Assembly (NCBI GenBank): GCA_012845835.1
Contig: JABAKD010000010.1
Location: 12,423,973 to 12,487,972, forward strand
Reading direction: 5' to 3'
DNA length: 64,000 nucleotides
Source: Undaria pinnatifida
Lineage: Eukaryota > Sar > Phaeophyceae > Laminariales > Alariaceae
Position 1 is the first letter of the stretch; each line of letters opens with the position of its first letter. Of this stretch, positions 1-11,331 are shown piece after piece. The notes under the pieces are model-generated. The model was given only the letters and a program-made list of their open reading frames with translations. It was not told the DNA's origin and ran no database searches. The translations under genes and the position numbers were made by a program.

Positions 1-1065
1 GGCGCACGCCAACTTGTACCCTTTTACGCTATAACTTAGGCTAGCGCACACCAACTTATGCCAACCTACGCCAATTAATGCTAACGCACGCTACCACAGG
101 CCAACGCACGGAAACGCACGCCAACTAAAGCCAATCACGCCAACTTACGCTACCGCACGCCAACTTACCCCAACTTACGCTACCGCACGACAACTTACCC
201 CACCATACGCTAACGCACGCCAACATATGCCAACGCACGATAACTTACGCCTACGTACGCCAGCACAGGCCAAGGCACGGTCACGTACGCCAGCATAGGC
301 CAACGCACGGTTATGCACGCCAACACACGCCAAAGCACGCCAACTCAAGGTATCGCACGCCAACAGAAGCCAACTTACGCTAATGCACGCCAACTTACTC
401 CAACGCACGGTAGTGCACACCAACGCAAGGGAGTGTACGCCAACACCCGCCAACACACGCTAACGCACGGCAACACCCGCCAACGCACGCTATCGCACGG
501 CAACACCCGCTACCGCACGCAAACGCAAGCCAACGCACTCCCACGTACGCCAACACCCCCGCTAACACGCGCCAACACCCGCCAGCACACGCCAACGCGC
601 CTACGCGCCAACTAACGAGCACAAACAAAAACGCGCAACACCAACGCTGGCAGCAAACACACAAGCACAGACACGCCACTACAAACACTAGCGCTAACAC
701 AACACACTAACCGCAAATAACGCCCGCACAAACACTGAAGCACAATCAATGCCACCATAAAACACAAATCACAACACATGCCACCACACGGTAAACAACA
801 CCAACACACACCCACACGCCAACATAAGCACAAACAACCAAAACACGCCAAACAAAAAAAACACACACACTGAAGAAACACAAAACACAAAAACAAAGAA
901 CGCAAGACACGCCAACACAACCACACCCACACCAACACCAACACAAATACGCAAGGACTAATCACAGGATGGCCCCACAGATCACACCACACAACAAAAA
1001 CACAAACACGCTATTAATGACACAAACCCGCAAAATACGCCAACATACCACACCAACACCAACAC
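1..1065. repeat. Degenerate CCAACGCACG-type minisatellite in the last visible intron of the TUP1-like gene
   Basis: Short imperfect units such as CCAACGCACGCTA, CCAACTTACGC and CGCCAACACACG repeat for about 1 kb, without fixed period, and grade into CAACAC/AAACACA-rich sequence after about 640. The plus strand is almost pure A and C with few G or T, an extreme strand skew. Several frames stay open on both strands only because the units lack T-rich stops; I see no gene. The array begins right after a GT splice donor at 1069, so it is probably intronic to the minus-strand gene. Confidence 0.8.
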
Positions 1066-1069
1066 ACAC

Positions 1070-1434
1070 CTTGGCCGCTTGCTGAGGGGCTCCATCGTCT
1101 GTCCATTTGGACCCAGCCTCCCACCGTATTCGTCCTCCCCACCCCCCCTACCGCGGACCACCATCCCAGGCAACACCAACCCCTGTCCCCCCCCGCCTCC
1201 GCCCATCATCTGCGACCCCGGGGCTGGGAGCATCGGCCCCCGAAGACTCGCCGCTCCTGGCTCCGGCTGGCCCTGGTGCTTCCGAGGGGACGCCAGGCTG
1301 TGCCCCCCACCCCCGCCAGGCCCCATGCCACCCAGGCCTTTTCCTGCGTGCTGCGGAGAGCTGCTGTGAGACTGACCGGGCCCAGTGGAGCCCATGCTCA
1401 TGCCCCCGCTCACTCCCTGAGTGGAGTTCCCCTT
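1070..1434 (-). CDS. TUP1-like corepressor, exon 5 (Gly/Pro/Ser-rich linker)
   Basis: This exon encodes about 121 residues of low-complexity sequence rich in Gly, Ser, Pro and Met, with GGGG runs and a basic PLSKRP end that could act as a nuclear signal. It follows a good acceptor (pyrimidine-rich tract ending CTCTCACTGAG) and ends at AAG|GTGTGT. It enters in phase 0, matching the exit phase of exon 4. In TUP1 proteins a low-complexity linker joins the N-terminal tetramerisation helix to the WD40 propeller, so this is where such a linker should be. The acceptor could instead be 18 nt further in (ACTCAG, same phase). The reading frame is clean, and local GC is far higher than in the flanking introns. 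The propeller is not in the window; it should lie beyond position 1. Confidence 0.65.
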
Positions 1435-1888
1435 CTCAGTGAGAGAGGGGGATAAAATAGGAGAGGGGACGGGGGGGCGGGGGGCGGTTCGCATACGAAA
1501 AGGGGTAACACGATGGAAACAAGGTTGCTGATTCTTGAATGATGATTCATGATTGAATCAACCTCTGACACACTGCGATCACAACAAAGCAGGTCTTCCA
1601 GCAGAACCACAACAACAAAATACTTGAGTAAAAAACTGCAACTACTACCGACAATCTACTTTGGGGATACGACGGCGTTTCACTAAACCTCCTCCCCCCC
1701 TCCCCTCCTTCGGACACAAACTGAAAACCCTTTCAAGCGACAAAAACGAAAAGCGTCTGAATACGTTGGAGCAGAACCTTCTGCCCTACAACCTCTCCCC
1801 CCTCTCATCTCGCCCAAAAACAAACAAAAAACTCCAGCAAAAATAAAACGCCTTCCAATGACATTTGAAGAGTTTCTTGAACTCTTAC
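1435..1888 (-). other. Intron 4 of the TUP1-like gene
   Basis: This intron has a GTAAGAG donor at 1888 and ends in a CT-rich tract with CTGAG at 1435. It holds nothing else that I recognise. The phase is 0 on both sides. Confidence 0.6.
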
Positions 1889-2041
1889 CCCTCCGCGGCC
1901 GTCTGGGTCGCCCTTGGATAGCGGGTGTATGTCGAGCTTGTGTCGGAGCCTGACAATCTCGTCTTCGTACTGCTGCTTCATGACGATGTGTGCTTCTTGG
2001 AGCTGCTTGAGGGAATGCTGTATCCGGTCCATTTCCACCAA
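1889..2041 (-). CDS. TUP1-like corepressor, exon 4 (C-terminal half of the tetramerisation helix)
   Basis: The 51 codons begin LVEMDRIQHSLKQL and run through HIVMKQQYEDEIVRLRHKLD. This matches the second half of the Tup1 N-terminal domain as known in fungi: a QQLAEM start, a hydrophobic heptad helix, then a conserved H..MK..YE.EI..L...L stretch. Tup1 uses this helix to form tetramers and to bind Cyc8/Ssn6-type partners in the nucleus. The exon is bounded by an acceptor (ATACAG) and a strong donor (GGG|GTAAGAG), phase 0 at both ends. The rest (IHPLSKGDPDGRGG) starts the linker. Identification rests on the pattern as I know the family, not on a search. Confidence 0.85.
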
Positions 2042-2478
2042 CTGTATCGCACCGCCATCGAAGCGAGGTTCAATGAAAGGGGGTGCATTGCATTGAATTG
2101 AAATTGACCGAATCCAACCGAAATGGATGGCGAATTGGATAGAGTTCCATCAAATCTGTATGAACCGGGGTGAATTCGATCATTGAATTTGAACCAAAAT
2201 TTGAATTTAAAGGGAAACTACGTAACAGATTTAAAATTTTGAATCGACGCATTCGAATCGAGGTGAGTTTGGTGGAATCGGAACCGATATCGCGAAAAAA
2301 ACTCGAAAACGCAGAGCGAGCAAGCAAACAAAAAAAGGGACGTTCAAGAGAAGATTCAACACGCGCGCAGAGCAGCAGAAGATGCGTATCGTACGATACA
2401 CCGATATTATCTAAGCGGACGGAAAGGGTCAGCCGCACGCAAGAGGCAACGAGGTACGGAGACGAAATAAAAAGAAGC

Positions 2479-2509
<31 letters not shown>

Positions 2510-2904
2510 CCAACAACACCAACACCAACACCAACAATGACCGCGGTGGCATATCGCACTTGGCGACCTATACACTGTTGTTGTCAGAGTCCAACCCAAC
2601 AAAACTCAACACAACGCATCAACACAGGACAAAATGCAACCCATCCCAGCACAAGACAAGGCAACACAGCACCACCCCACCGCAAAGAAAAGGGAGAAGC
2701 AGAATGTGGCGGGTGACATACGCCTCGATCGACGGCCGTGAACCGTGTTTCGACAAAAACCAACACACAGAAATAAACACAACACAACGAAAAAAATAAA
2801 AGGTCGCCTCCCTGTTCCCTTGAGTGCCCGCATAACCCCTCCCTTCCTAATCTGCTCCACCCATCCGCCCCGCCGCCCCTCTGCATGATAGGACGATAGG
2901 TTAC
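2042..2904 (-). other. Intron 3 of the TUP1-like gene, with a (CAA)n tract at about 2479-2540
   Basis: The 863-nt intron has donor GTAACC and acceptor ATACAG. It contains a CAA/CACCAA microsatellite, AT-rich sequence from 2070 to 2300, and A/C-rich sequence towards the donor. Open frames on both strands here are low-complexity artefacts. Confidence 0.65.
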
Positions 2905-2953
2905 CTGTTGGCGGAACTTCTTCTCGTACTCCTCTCTCTCTTCTTGATGTTGT
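2905..2953 (-). CDS. TUP1-like corepressor, exon 3 (short exon in the tetramerisation helix)
   Basis: This 49-nt exon encodes QHQEEREEYEKKFRQQ and ends at CAG|GTAACC in phase 0, so it joins exon 4 as YEKKFRQQ-LVEM. Fungal Tup1 has the same arrangement, an aromatic/charged stretch then QQLAEM. The acceptor is GACTACAG at 2954. It begins with one base (A) that completes a codon supplied as two bases by exon 2 (GG+A, Gly). An exon this short, with matching phase and a conserved junction, is hard to get by chance. Lys and Glu are high, as expected for an exposed coiled coil. Confidence 0.75.
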
Positions 2954-3499
2954 CTGTAGTCATGACCCGACGATATCATGAGACGACGGGAAGGGCAGCG
3001 CCAACAAACAGGAAGGGCAGCGCCAACAAACAGCCACGACGCGGAGGCGACGGCAATGACAACGACAAGACGACGAGAAGACAACAACACATGACAACGA
3101 CGACGACAGCAACAACGGAAACAACAGCGTCAGCGACAAAGCAAGAACGACAACGACAACGGGGACGAGAGGGTTCGGACGGGAATAGTTCGTGAGTGTG
3201 AGTGAGTCGCGAGGCATACGACAGCACCAATAGGACAGGAGATACAGAGACGGAGAATGGCAGCAGTGACAGCGGCAGAGACGGCCACGAGAGATGCCGA
3301 CGCCATCGGCACAGATTGGAGTAAGGGTCGAGGGGTGAGGCAGGCGAGCGGTGTGCGGGTCAGATACGAGCATAGAACAACGAAAAAAAGTAAAAGGAAG
3401 ACAAGAAAAAGGAAAAAAATGCACAGTAAAGGGGGCCATATAAATCACGAAGACACAGAGGCAGCAGCAGCAGCAGCGGCAGCAGCAGAAGCAGTGAGC

Positions 3500-4255
3500 A
3501 GCTGGTGTCGTCGGATCGTCGCCGTGATTTCGCGTATTTTTCGTCACGAACGAAATATACTAATAATCCGTGTCCCAAGTTGCCAAGTTTGCACCTGATC
3601 GATCTGCTTGCCAACATAGCCGGCGCTCTTTTAACACAGATTTTGGAAGACACATACACGGGGGCAAGACAGTCTCACGACGACAAACACGCCTGCTCCC
3701 CAGTCCTATTAACATATCTACCAGGTATATATAAAGACGCATATACCGCAACAAATTAATACAATTTACGCTCAACGTTCGTCCGAAGCGCGGCTAGAAC
3801 CAACGCCAAAAAAACACCCACTCGTGTGATACGAGGAAGACATACTTGTATCTGTTCTGTGAGTACAATATCATACGTTGACATATCAAGAACCACCTCC
3901 CTGTGGCACAAAAATCACACGATGCATGCACTATTTGATAGGTATACAACAAAGAACAGCATACACCAAATGAACAGCATACAGCGTGCGTTACGCTGTA
4001 CATGCAAATACAAATCCTTTCTTCAATGGCCGACGGACGCACTGCCGCACTCATGGAGTTGCTACCTGGTACTTGCCATGGTGACCAGGTGCGCAATTTA
4101 GCGCAGTACTACCCACAAAAATATTACAATGGTCCGTCTTGTCTGTTGCGGAGGTACGTCGCCTGACGCAGGAACTACCCGGCACTTGCTCTATGCATGT
4201 TATTAATAGTACCAGTTATCATATACCAAGTGTTATGTGATATGATAGTATATAA
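3500..4255. other. Unannotated intronic stretch
   Basis: A CAG-rich tract (about 3464-3500) precedes AT-rich sequence with scattered ACCTGGTAC and ATTAATAG motifs. I see no coding exon, RNA gene or repeat with another copy in the window. Confidence 0.5.
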
Positions 4256-4258
4256 TGC

Positions 4259-4452
4259 AAGGGGTCCCTCTATAGTGCCGGCTGCCGCTACAGTGCCGAT
4301 TACCGGAAATATCTGCAGTATAGCGGTAACCGGTACTACGCCACATACTGCCACTACTGGTGATTCCCATCTGTGCCAAGCGCTTTCACAGCAGGCAATA
4401 TAGCGGGCAACCGGCACTACACAACCGGCGCTGTAAAAGGGTCGCTGCTGTA
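4259..4452 (+). repeat. Dispersed repeat P, copy 1
   Basis: It shares long similarity with 13405-13585: the ordered blocks AGTGCCG, CGGCAACCGGCACTAC, a CCCATCTGTGCCAAGCG block and TGTAGAGGG-like text. The motif TAGCGGCAACCGGCACTAC occurs in both orientations, so each copy can fold on itself. No coding sequence. It is probably a non-autonomous element, ends not defined. Confidence 0.65.
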
Positions 4453-4496
4453 TGCAGTACGTGCTGTTGGCTGGATATTATATTTCATAACAAATG

Positions 4497-4570
4497 TTTC
4501 AAGGACGTCAGCCGTGAGTTCGACTGATTTCAGGTCAATACTCATCTTTGCAAGCTGCGTTGTTGGTACT
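4497..4570 (+). repeat. Dispersed repeat S1, copy 1
   Basis: The core reads CGTCAGCYGTGAGTTCGA, then CATCTTTGCAAGCTGCGT. Similar cores lie at about 7456, 8585 (reverse), 21671, 25085 and 33260. Confidence 0.65.
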
Positions 4571-5061
4571 CGTAATATACTACTTCAGTATATGGGAGAG
4601 TTTTTTATTGGGAGGGGTCCTGTTTTTTGTCCACCATAATGGTTAGTGTTGGCATTTTTACTTTAGATGGGGAATTTTGAGCATATCATAATATACGGCC
4701 GAGAGGCGTATCACGCGCGGTGAGGATACACGGCGAAACGCTAACTGCAGACCGGGTATGCAAATTAAACTCTGCACACCCTTAAGTATATGCTGGTTCT
4801 ACAGTAGTGTCTTATGCTTTTCGCTGCGGCTTTTTCTTGGAAACTCTCGATTTTGGTGAATTTGGTCGGCATGGAATCAGGGTTCCAGGTGGACCCTGCC
4901 GGCGGCAAAGCTACAGGGGCAGTTCGATGGACTCAGGTCCGAGTGGGAACAGGGGGCCAGAGGAGCGGGGGAGGGGTGTGCCATGTTGTATTTGCACATC
5001 CGCCCTGCAATTAGGTCTCGTCAGGATACAAAGGCATGCAAGGGATTTGTGATCAGGGGAT

Positions 5062-5322
5062 GATACACAAGTTCGAGCCCCGCCGAGTGCATACTCGTAT
5101 AAATTCGTTGGGGCTTTTTCTTGTGCACAAATTGACTTGCGGAAAGCGCGAGAGCGTGAGTTAGCAACACTCGATGGAAAATCGACGAGCAGTGGGATTG
5201 CTGAACCCTATGCGCGATAAAAATTGACGGCAGAACCGGGGGGGAAAAGGGACGACACCTGTGACCACGGCTTGTCCAGAAGCTGAAAAGTAGAAGTGTG
5301 CAAAAAAATAAATGAAAAAAAT
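5062..5322 (+). mobile_element. SINE copy 1, 5' truncated
   Basis: It carries the box-B-like GTTCGAGCC, then GTGCATACTCGTATAAAT, the shared body (GACTTGCGGAAAGCGCGAG, CGACGAGCAGTGGGAT, GTGACCACGGCTTGTCC) and an A-rich tail. The tRNA-like head with box A is missing. Other copies are at 9257, 16102, 46620 and 60620. Confidence 0.85.
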
Positions 5323-6124
5323 ACAGGGGACAGGGGGTGAATGGGGAAGAGGTACAGGGGGGTATGGGGGATACCCAGCCTATCGACGGAGATATGTTGT
5401 TGTTGTTGTTGTGCCCACATTAACTCGCATAATCAAGTCCATGGTCACAGGACAGGCTCCAGTCACTCTGGAGCTGAGGAATACCCCAGGGAAGACAAAC
5501 AACCCAAGATGGTACACGCATGTCACAGCTGATACACCTCATACCAGCACGTATCATTTTCGGACGAGATCGGCGGGGGTGCGCGGGTGGGGAGGCGTTT
5601 TCGCTTGCAGGTATGCTCCGCGGCACCAGCGCTCACCACAACGAAGAGGGCTATTCCGTACCAAAATAAATGATTTTACAAGTATATAGTTGGTGAGCAT
5701 GTCGACGGCCGGTTGCCGTTCTACGAGAGCAACAAGAAAAAAATGGAACCACGTCTCTCAGACAGCAGTATGTTACGACAACAAAATCATACAAACAGCA
5801 AGATTCGGGGTACATAAGTAATATATAGAGCTATGATACTGGCTTTAGACTGCTGGGGAAGATGCGGAAGAAAATGATCCCAGAACTTTCCAATTTTCAA
5901 CCAACAAATGAGCGCGAGGTGTTTTTTTGCCAATGCAAGCGGACGCTGCACTCCCATTCTACACGTTATACACACCCAGTTGTATATGTCCTGCTGCTCG
6001 TTGGTCTATCACCATATTTCGGGTAGTCTCTTACAGTGGGTGCAACCCCTATTTAAGAGCACCCCGTGTCAAGCCGAAACAGGCGCTCTGAAACACGCGT
6101 TGCTCTTACCTGTAGCGTGTTCGT
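5323..6124. other. Unannotated intronic stretch
   Basis: A short (TTG)n run lies at about 5396-5412. I see nothing else with a paralogue or coding pattern. Confidence 0.45.
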
Positions 6125-6226
6125 TTATCTGCAGTGTGTTCTTATCTGCAGTGTGTTTTTATCTGTTGTGGGTTTTTATCTATAGTGTTTTCTTATCCGT
6201 AGTGGGTATTTATCTGCAGTGGGCAT
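6125..6226 (+). repeat. 17-bp tandem repeat, six copies
   Basis: The unit TTATCTGCAGTGTGTTC repeats six times head to tail with point changes; PstI-like CTGCAG is kept in three units. Confidence 0.85.
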
Positions 6227-7450
6227 AATGTCTTCGTAAGGCTTCTACCCATGGTGGGATATACCGATTTTGCCACTCCCAAGTCCCGAATGTTTTTATC
6301 TTGGGGGGCTCGTGCACCCTGGGGGCCACTACTGCTGTGTTCCGTATTTTACTTCCCAGTCGCACTCGTTGGGGGCTTCGACCTAAGCGACCTGCGTTCT
6401 AAACAAGCCGCGGTCGCACGTGTATTCCCCTTTTTACCCTCCCGGCACTTGCGGAAATTTTCATTGCGGGTCACAAGGGTTTAGCATCAATTCCTAAAAT
6501 ACCTGGTACTGCTGTTGATTGTCGATTTTAGCGACTCAGGCTATCACCTCTCGCGTTTTTAGCGACATGAGGAAACGGCACAGAAAGCACCTTTGGTACA
6601 GAAAGTATAGTTGTGGTTTTTGATATAGAACCCTGGCCCTCATGCCCAGCGCCCAGCAAAGGTGGCAAAAGTAGGCTGTTGAGCTCCCTAGTCACTGGTT
6701 AGATAGATAGCAAGGGCGTCCTTCATTTTTGAAGCTGCATTTTCGAGCGAGTCTGTTCTCGTTTTGTTTTGGCGAAAATGGTCGGCGAAAACAAAGAAAA
6801 GCCCCTGCCACCGCGTATGTAATACAAATACCTGGTACTCGTTTAACGCTGCAATACAAGTACACTCTAGAATCTTACGAACTCGTACATTCTTTTTTTT
6901 TAGATACAGGGCGGACGAAAAATCAAAAAGAAGAAAATATCGTTTGACCTCTCTACCTACTGCCCCGCGGCTCTCGGCCCGAGAGGTCCCGCGCCCCGCT
7001 GTCCCGCTGCCGCAGCCACAAAAAAAAAAAAAAACGTACAAGTAAATACTGACAACGTGCTGCCAACTAATCGTATTGAAACTACTGCATTCCAGGTACG
7101 AACTACTCTTATGCCGTACAGTATAATATTACATACTCTCACGTTGTACATCGGCGTTACTTTACCCGGTATACATCAGAGTACTCTATTGTATGGCTGC
7201 TTGCTGCTGTGCGGTGCCAATCAGACAGGCAGACAGATACACACCCAGCCAGCCATCCAGCCAGACAAGTGGACAAACAAACAGGGAGGCAGGTAAGGCG
7301 GGTAGGTATACAGACATCCAAACAGCTTCCTCCAATTAAAAAGCGCAAGAAAATCACATTTTTTTTTTATATCTATATGTTAGTTTAGTCTAACATAAAA
7401 CTACAGAGTACGTATCGCCTGGTATGTATGTACCTGGTATGCTATTTAAA
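6227..7450. other. Unannotated intronic stretch
   Basis: A homopolymer A tract (7018-7034) and a CAGACAGGCAGGCAG-like patch (7215-7320) are visible. No gene is supported. Confidence 0.45.
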
Positions 7451-7455
7451 AAAAA

Positions 7456-7522
7456 ACACGTCAGCTGTGAGTTCGATAAATTTAGGGTCGCTACTCATCT
7501 TTGCAAGCTGCGTGATACACCT
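7456..7522 (+). repeat. Dispersed repeat S1, copy 2
   Basis: CGTCAGCTGTGAGTTCGA then CATCTTTGCAAGCTGCGTGA, the best match to copy 1. Confidence 0.7.
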
Positions 7523-7529
7523 AATGTTG

Positions 7530-8580
7530 TGACTATAATGGAGCAGTTAAATTAACGCACGATACGCATGAAAATACGCGCAAATAAGTGTGGTGAGCAT
7601 GAGCTCTACTTTTTCTTTCGAAGTCATCCCGACTTCCACTATTATTGCGGGCTTGATACTAAAAAAATAATAAATTATGCATACCGCCACTGGTGCTGAG
7701 TACAGCAAAGTACTACAGCTGCAGTACTGGAGTACCAGGTACTACTGTAAAAACATGAAGGATTGTGGTGAGCTAAAGCTTTATTTTTCCCATCCGCCGG
7801 AGGATAAAAAAAAAGAAAAAGAAAAGATAGTCGGTTGGACGATGGTTGCCTCGTTACCTTCAAGCTAGTGTGCCGCTTCGTAAAAAGCGGACAACATACA
7901 GCAAGACAGAGCAGGAACGCAGAAACAATAAACTGCAAACTATGGTGTACGGCAGAAAAAGCAACTGCAGTGCGTATCACAGAGCTGTGTGACTCGGCTG
8001 GACTCGACTTCAACAAGGGAGTATCGCAAATCTAAGCACTAGTACGGCCGGATCCCGTCGGCGTGGTGCGCGAGCTGGGCCTACTAGTCGTGGGGTAGGC
8101 GATGATGTTTTATTCTTCTTGCTGCTGCCAAGACAAAAATAACAGCAGCAGCAGCAGCAGCGGCAACTGCTGCCACTGCACGCAGTCCAGGCTATTGTAG
8201 CCCCCATATCACAAGCCGATCGCGTTCGTAACTCAAGTAGCAGAGAACTGTGCTACTGCGCGATACGTACTGCAGCTGTTTCTATCGATATCGTAGCTCC
8301 GACTAATAAGATACGCAGGGGAGGTTTAACCTTGTGGGACTTCAGCGGGGAAAAGTGCATACGCCGGACAGATCACACATCCCCACTTGGTGATGTAGCT
8401 CTTCCAGGGAAGATCTGTATGGTCTACTTCTTGTTAACGGGTCGGAGCCATAAAATCTGCACGATCTAACGTGTCTCTTGGGTTGGATCTGTACTTAATA
8501 CATACAGATCCTGCACCAACATCTTATAACGGCAGATAAAGGACATACTGCTGTAGATGATCTATATCATCTATAATATC
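7530..8580. other. Unannotated intronic stretch with ATCTGCACGATCTA motifs
   Basis: A (CAG)n tract lies at 8142-8163. The 8430-8540 part shares scattered blocks (ATCTGCACGATCTA, CATAACGGCA-like) with 13950-14110, so it may be a diverged repeat. No gene is supported. Confidence 0.4.
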
Positions 8581-8584
8581 GGAT

Positions 8585-8655
8585 CGGAGTATCACACACA
8601 GCTTGCAAAGATGAGTTTCGACAAATATTCGATCTCACAGCTGGAGTGTATTTTC
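8585..8655 (-). repeat. Dispersed repeat S1, copy 3 (reverse)
   Basis: The reverse complement reads AGCTGTGAGATCGA ... CATCTTTGCAAGCTGTGTG ... TACTCCGATC. The TACTCCGATC tail is also present in copy 5. Confidence 0.65.
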
Positions 8656-9256
8656 ATTTTTTATAATAAAATTAATCTGACCTATATCATCTACATCATG
8701 ATCTGTCCGAGGTGCGGACAGGTGACGATCTAGACGTCGCGCGGATCTTAGGGGCGGTAGGCTGTTCGCTTTTAGTTCGTGAGCTACAGGAAGCAATTCC
8801 TGGTGTGGATAAAAAAGGTACGCGCGGTACGCGCGTTGACCCGACTCAACCCCTAACCTCAACCCGGACCCAAGACGGGGGGCAAGAAAAACGCGGCTGC
8901 GCCGGCTTTTCGAAATCATTTTCTCATTCCGATCTGCGGACCACCACACTTAGCCCTCGACCAATGACAGGGCGAACAAAAAAAAACACCCTCAAAAAAG
9001 AGCGAAGCCGCGCGGCCACCTTGTTGGGTCTGCCGCGAAAAAGCGCACGACCAAAAAAAGTGACGCTTAACACCATCGGCCACCAATAATACACAAGCCC
9101 GGGCTGCAAAGGGATAGGAAACGTGTTGGAAGTTCGGCGGGAGGGGGGTGCGCGAACCGTGCAGCATGAGCGTACGTAGCAGACAAAACACTGAAGGTAA
9201 AAGGGTACACCATGTTTTCCCCTGCAAGATTCTTGACTTGAGGACCCCAATATAAC

Positions 9257-9569
9257 GGTCGTCCCGGTGGCGTATGAGGTTATCCTCGAGCCTGGTAAGG
9301 TCAGTTTCGTGAGTTCGAATCCCCACGAGTGCATACTCGTACAAATTTGTGGAGACTTTTTCTTGTGCACAAATTGACTTGCGGAAAGCGCGAGAGCGTG
9401 AGTTAGCAACACTCGATGAAAAATCGACGAGCAGTGGGTGTGCTGAACCCTGTGCGCGATAAAAATCGAAGGCAATAACCGGGGGCGGGGGGGGGAGAGA
9501 GGGGACGACACCTATGACCACGGCTTGTCCACAAGCTGGAAAGTAGATGTGTGTGAAAAAAGAAAAATA
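9257..9569 (+). mobile_element. SINE copy 2, full length
   Basis: A tRNA-like head begins GGTCGTCCCGGTGGCGTATG and has box-A-like TGGCGTATGAGG and box-B-like GTTCGAATC. The common body and an A-rich tail follow. Both Pol III promoter boxes are intact, as expected of a tRNA-derived SINE. Long open frames across it on the minus strand are shadows. Confidence 0.88.
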
Positions 9570-9694
9570 TATCTGGCCCCAAAAAACAATTCGAGTAAAC
9601 CGAAAGCTCAACCCGACAACCAAGCCCATGACCTTAGAGGTACAAAACAAGAAGCGAAAAACGCATGCAATTCCGACGAGTTCGGGTTAACGCC

Positions 9695-9790
9695 TTCATT
9701 ACCGGAAACCTTTTTTGGGGGTAACTTTATACTTCAAGTTAGTACTTGTATAGGGAGGGATTTTGGGGCTCGAAAAGGGTTAAGGACCCC
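9695..9790 (-). repeat. Dispersed ~90-bp repeat R90, copy 1 (reverse)
   Basis: The reverse complement has GAGCCCC, TCCCTCCCTATAC, AACTTGAAGT and CCCCAAAAAAGG, then AAGGCGTTAA. Same order as at 12470, 16565 and 33358. Confidence 0.6.
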
Positions 9791-11087
9791 CGTCATTCGG
9801 AAAACACAATGGCCAAAAAGTGGTATACCCTATATCGTAGCACGCGTCAGCACGATAATCCTTGTGCTGTCTGTCACACGCTCCGCTGAGGAGGGTGAAA
9901 AATCTGCAGCTGCCGCTTTTTAGGTTGCCATAAAATGCCTCGGTTCCGAGCGGGTCACGCAATAACCGGCAGTTGGCGTGCCCGGTACGGAAAAACTATT
10001 TGTAGCTGCTGGGCATTTGATGTAGCATCTGTAGCTGGCTGTTGTAGCACCGTTGACGCAATTGCAGGCATGCCGCCGTGCTGTAGTACAACAGTTGACA
10101 TTCCTTCGGTGTTTTTTGTGGGCACCACCGAGCGGAAAACGCTAGTCAACGTTCAAAGCGCCTCTTGCACACCAGGTACCAGGTATGCGCTACGTCATAC
10201 CATTGTATCTCTCATGTATACATAGTACTACGCGAGCTCTATTGCTTCTCGGGTGACACGCATCGTCTACATGTACGCACCACGCAAGCAACGCACACGA
10301 ACCAGGGTTTTGTTATCAGCTATCAGGCTCCGGTACACGATAACGTGAGATATACACAGTACTCTGCGGGGGGACGCGACGACCAGTGCAAGGCACGCAT
10401 GCATCGACAGAGGTACGTAGGTGCACCTCATTCTCCCCCCGAAATCCTCACTTCATCACTTCAGTCCCTCACTTACCTCGCCAAAACATTCTTCACCTAA
10501 TATCGATACGCACCCACCCCCATGGGCTAGGTACAGAGTAGAGCTCACCACTTCTTCGAGACGATGATTGACGCACACCATGTACGAGACGAAGGGGTTT
10601 CACCCTTTATTGGTTGGTTGCGTTTCATTCGGCTAGGGTCAGGGTTAGGGTATATATATAAAATTAAAAGAGTTATGTCCACGATTTTCTCGACCAAGCT
10701 GTAAGGTACCCTCGCTAGGTAGGTGTACAGAGTAGCGATTAAATTACAAAAACAAAAACAAAAAAACGGGGTTTCCATTTCCAAATATATGTCTTATTAT
10801 GGTAGTAGTTCCTCAATTAGCAAGTCCGTCATACGACAGTTTTTTTTTTCTTCTTTTATTTCGCCCAAAAACTGCTTCGTATGACCTCTACGTTAGCACG
10901 TATCTCGACCTCGACAAGATATTTTATAATGCCCCCCCATTTTCGTCCGGTGTGTCCCCCTTGTCTCGACACAAAAACGCCTCCGCCCTACAGTAATCAT
11001 TCCAGGTCATGATTGCAACTAATTCCCTGTACAGTCGTGCCAAGCGATTTAGACCGCCGCATATCGGGATACACAGCCCCCGCGAAG
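9791..11087. other. Unannotated intronic stretch
   Basis: Mixed sequence with ACCAGGTACCAGGTA motifs at about 10170 and a short TTAGGG-like patch at 10636-10650. No gene or RNA is recognised. Confidence 0.4.
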
Positions 11088-11331
11088 TTGCACAGCACGT
11101 GCAAGGTTTTTTAGACTTGCACGTAAATTCAATAGCGATTTATGTATGGCGGCTCCATATGTGCAGGTCCGCGCAAACAACGGTTGCGGTGCCCAGACCA
11201 ACCCGACCCCGGACCTGACCCTAACCCTGACCCCAACCCAACCCTTTGGGGGGCTCGAGGTCTGCTCTCGAGGTCGGCAGGGGCAGTATTGAGTTTACGC
11301 GCAAGTCCGAAAACCTTGCACGTACGTGCAA
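11088..11331 (+). mobile_element. MITE family T, copy A (telomere-like core)
   Basis: About 244 bp, bounded by inverted repeats. The right end is CTTGCACGTACGTGCAA and the left end a degenerate TTGCACAGCACGTGCAAGG. A second shared block (TTGCACGTAAATTCAAT, TTGAGTTTACGCGCAA) lies just inside each end. The middle carries CCCTAACCCTGACCCCAACC, like degenerate telomere repeats. It is not coding. A reverse-orientation copy is at 17494. Confidence 0.75.

Noticed and set aside
982..1069. Extension of exon 5 into VLVLVWYVGVF...
   Set aside because: The text becomes T/G-only satellite translation exactly after the AAG|GTGTGT donor, so it is intron.
2960..3547. 195-codon minus-strand Cys-rich protein
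   Set aside because: Derived from CAG/CAACAA-type low-complexity sequence in the intron; no family match.
8916..9650. 244-codon minus-strand protein
   Set aside because: It runs through SINE copy 2 and G-runs; the same frame recurs at other SINE copies (16120, 46609, 60441). Shadow of the SINE.
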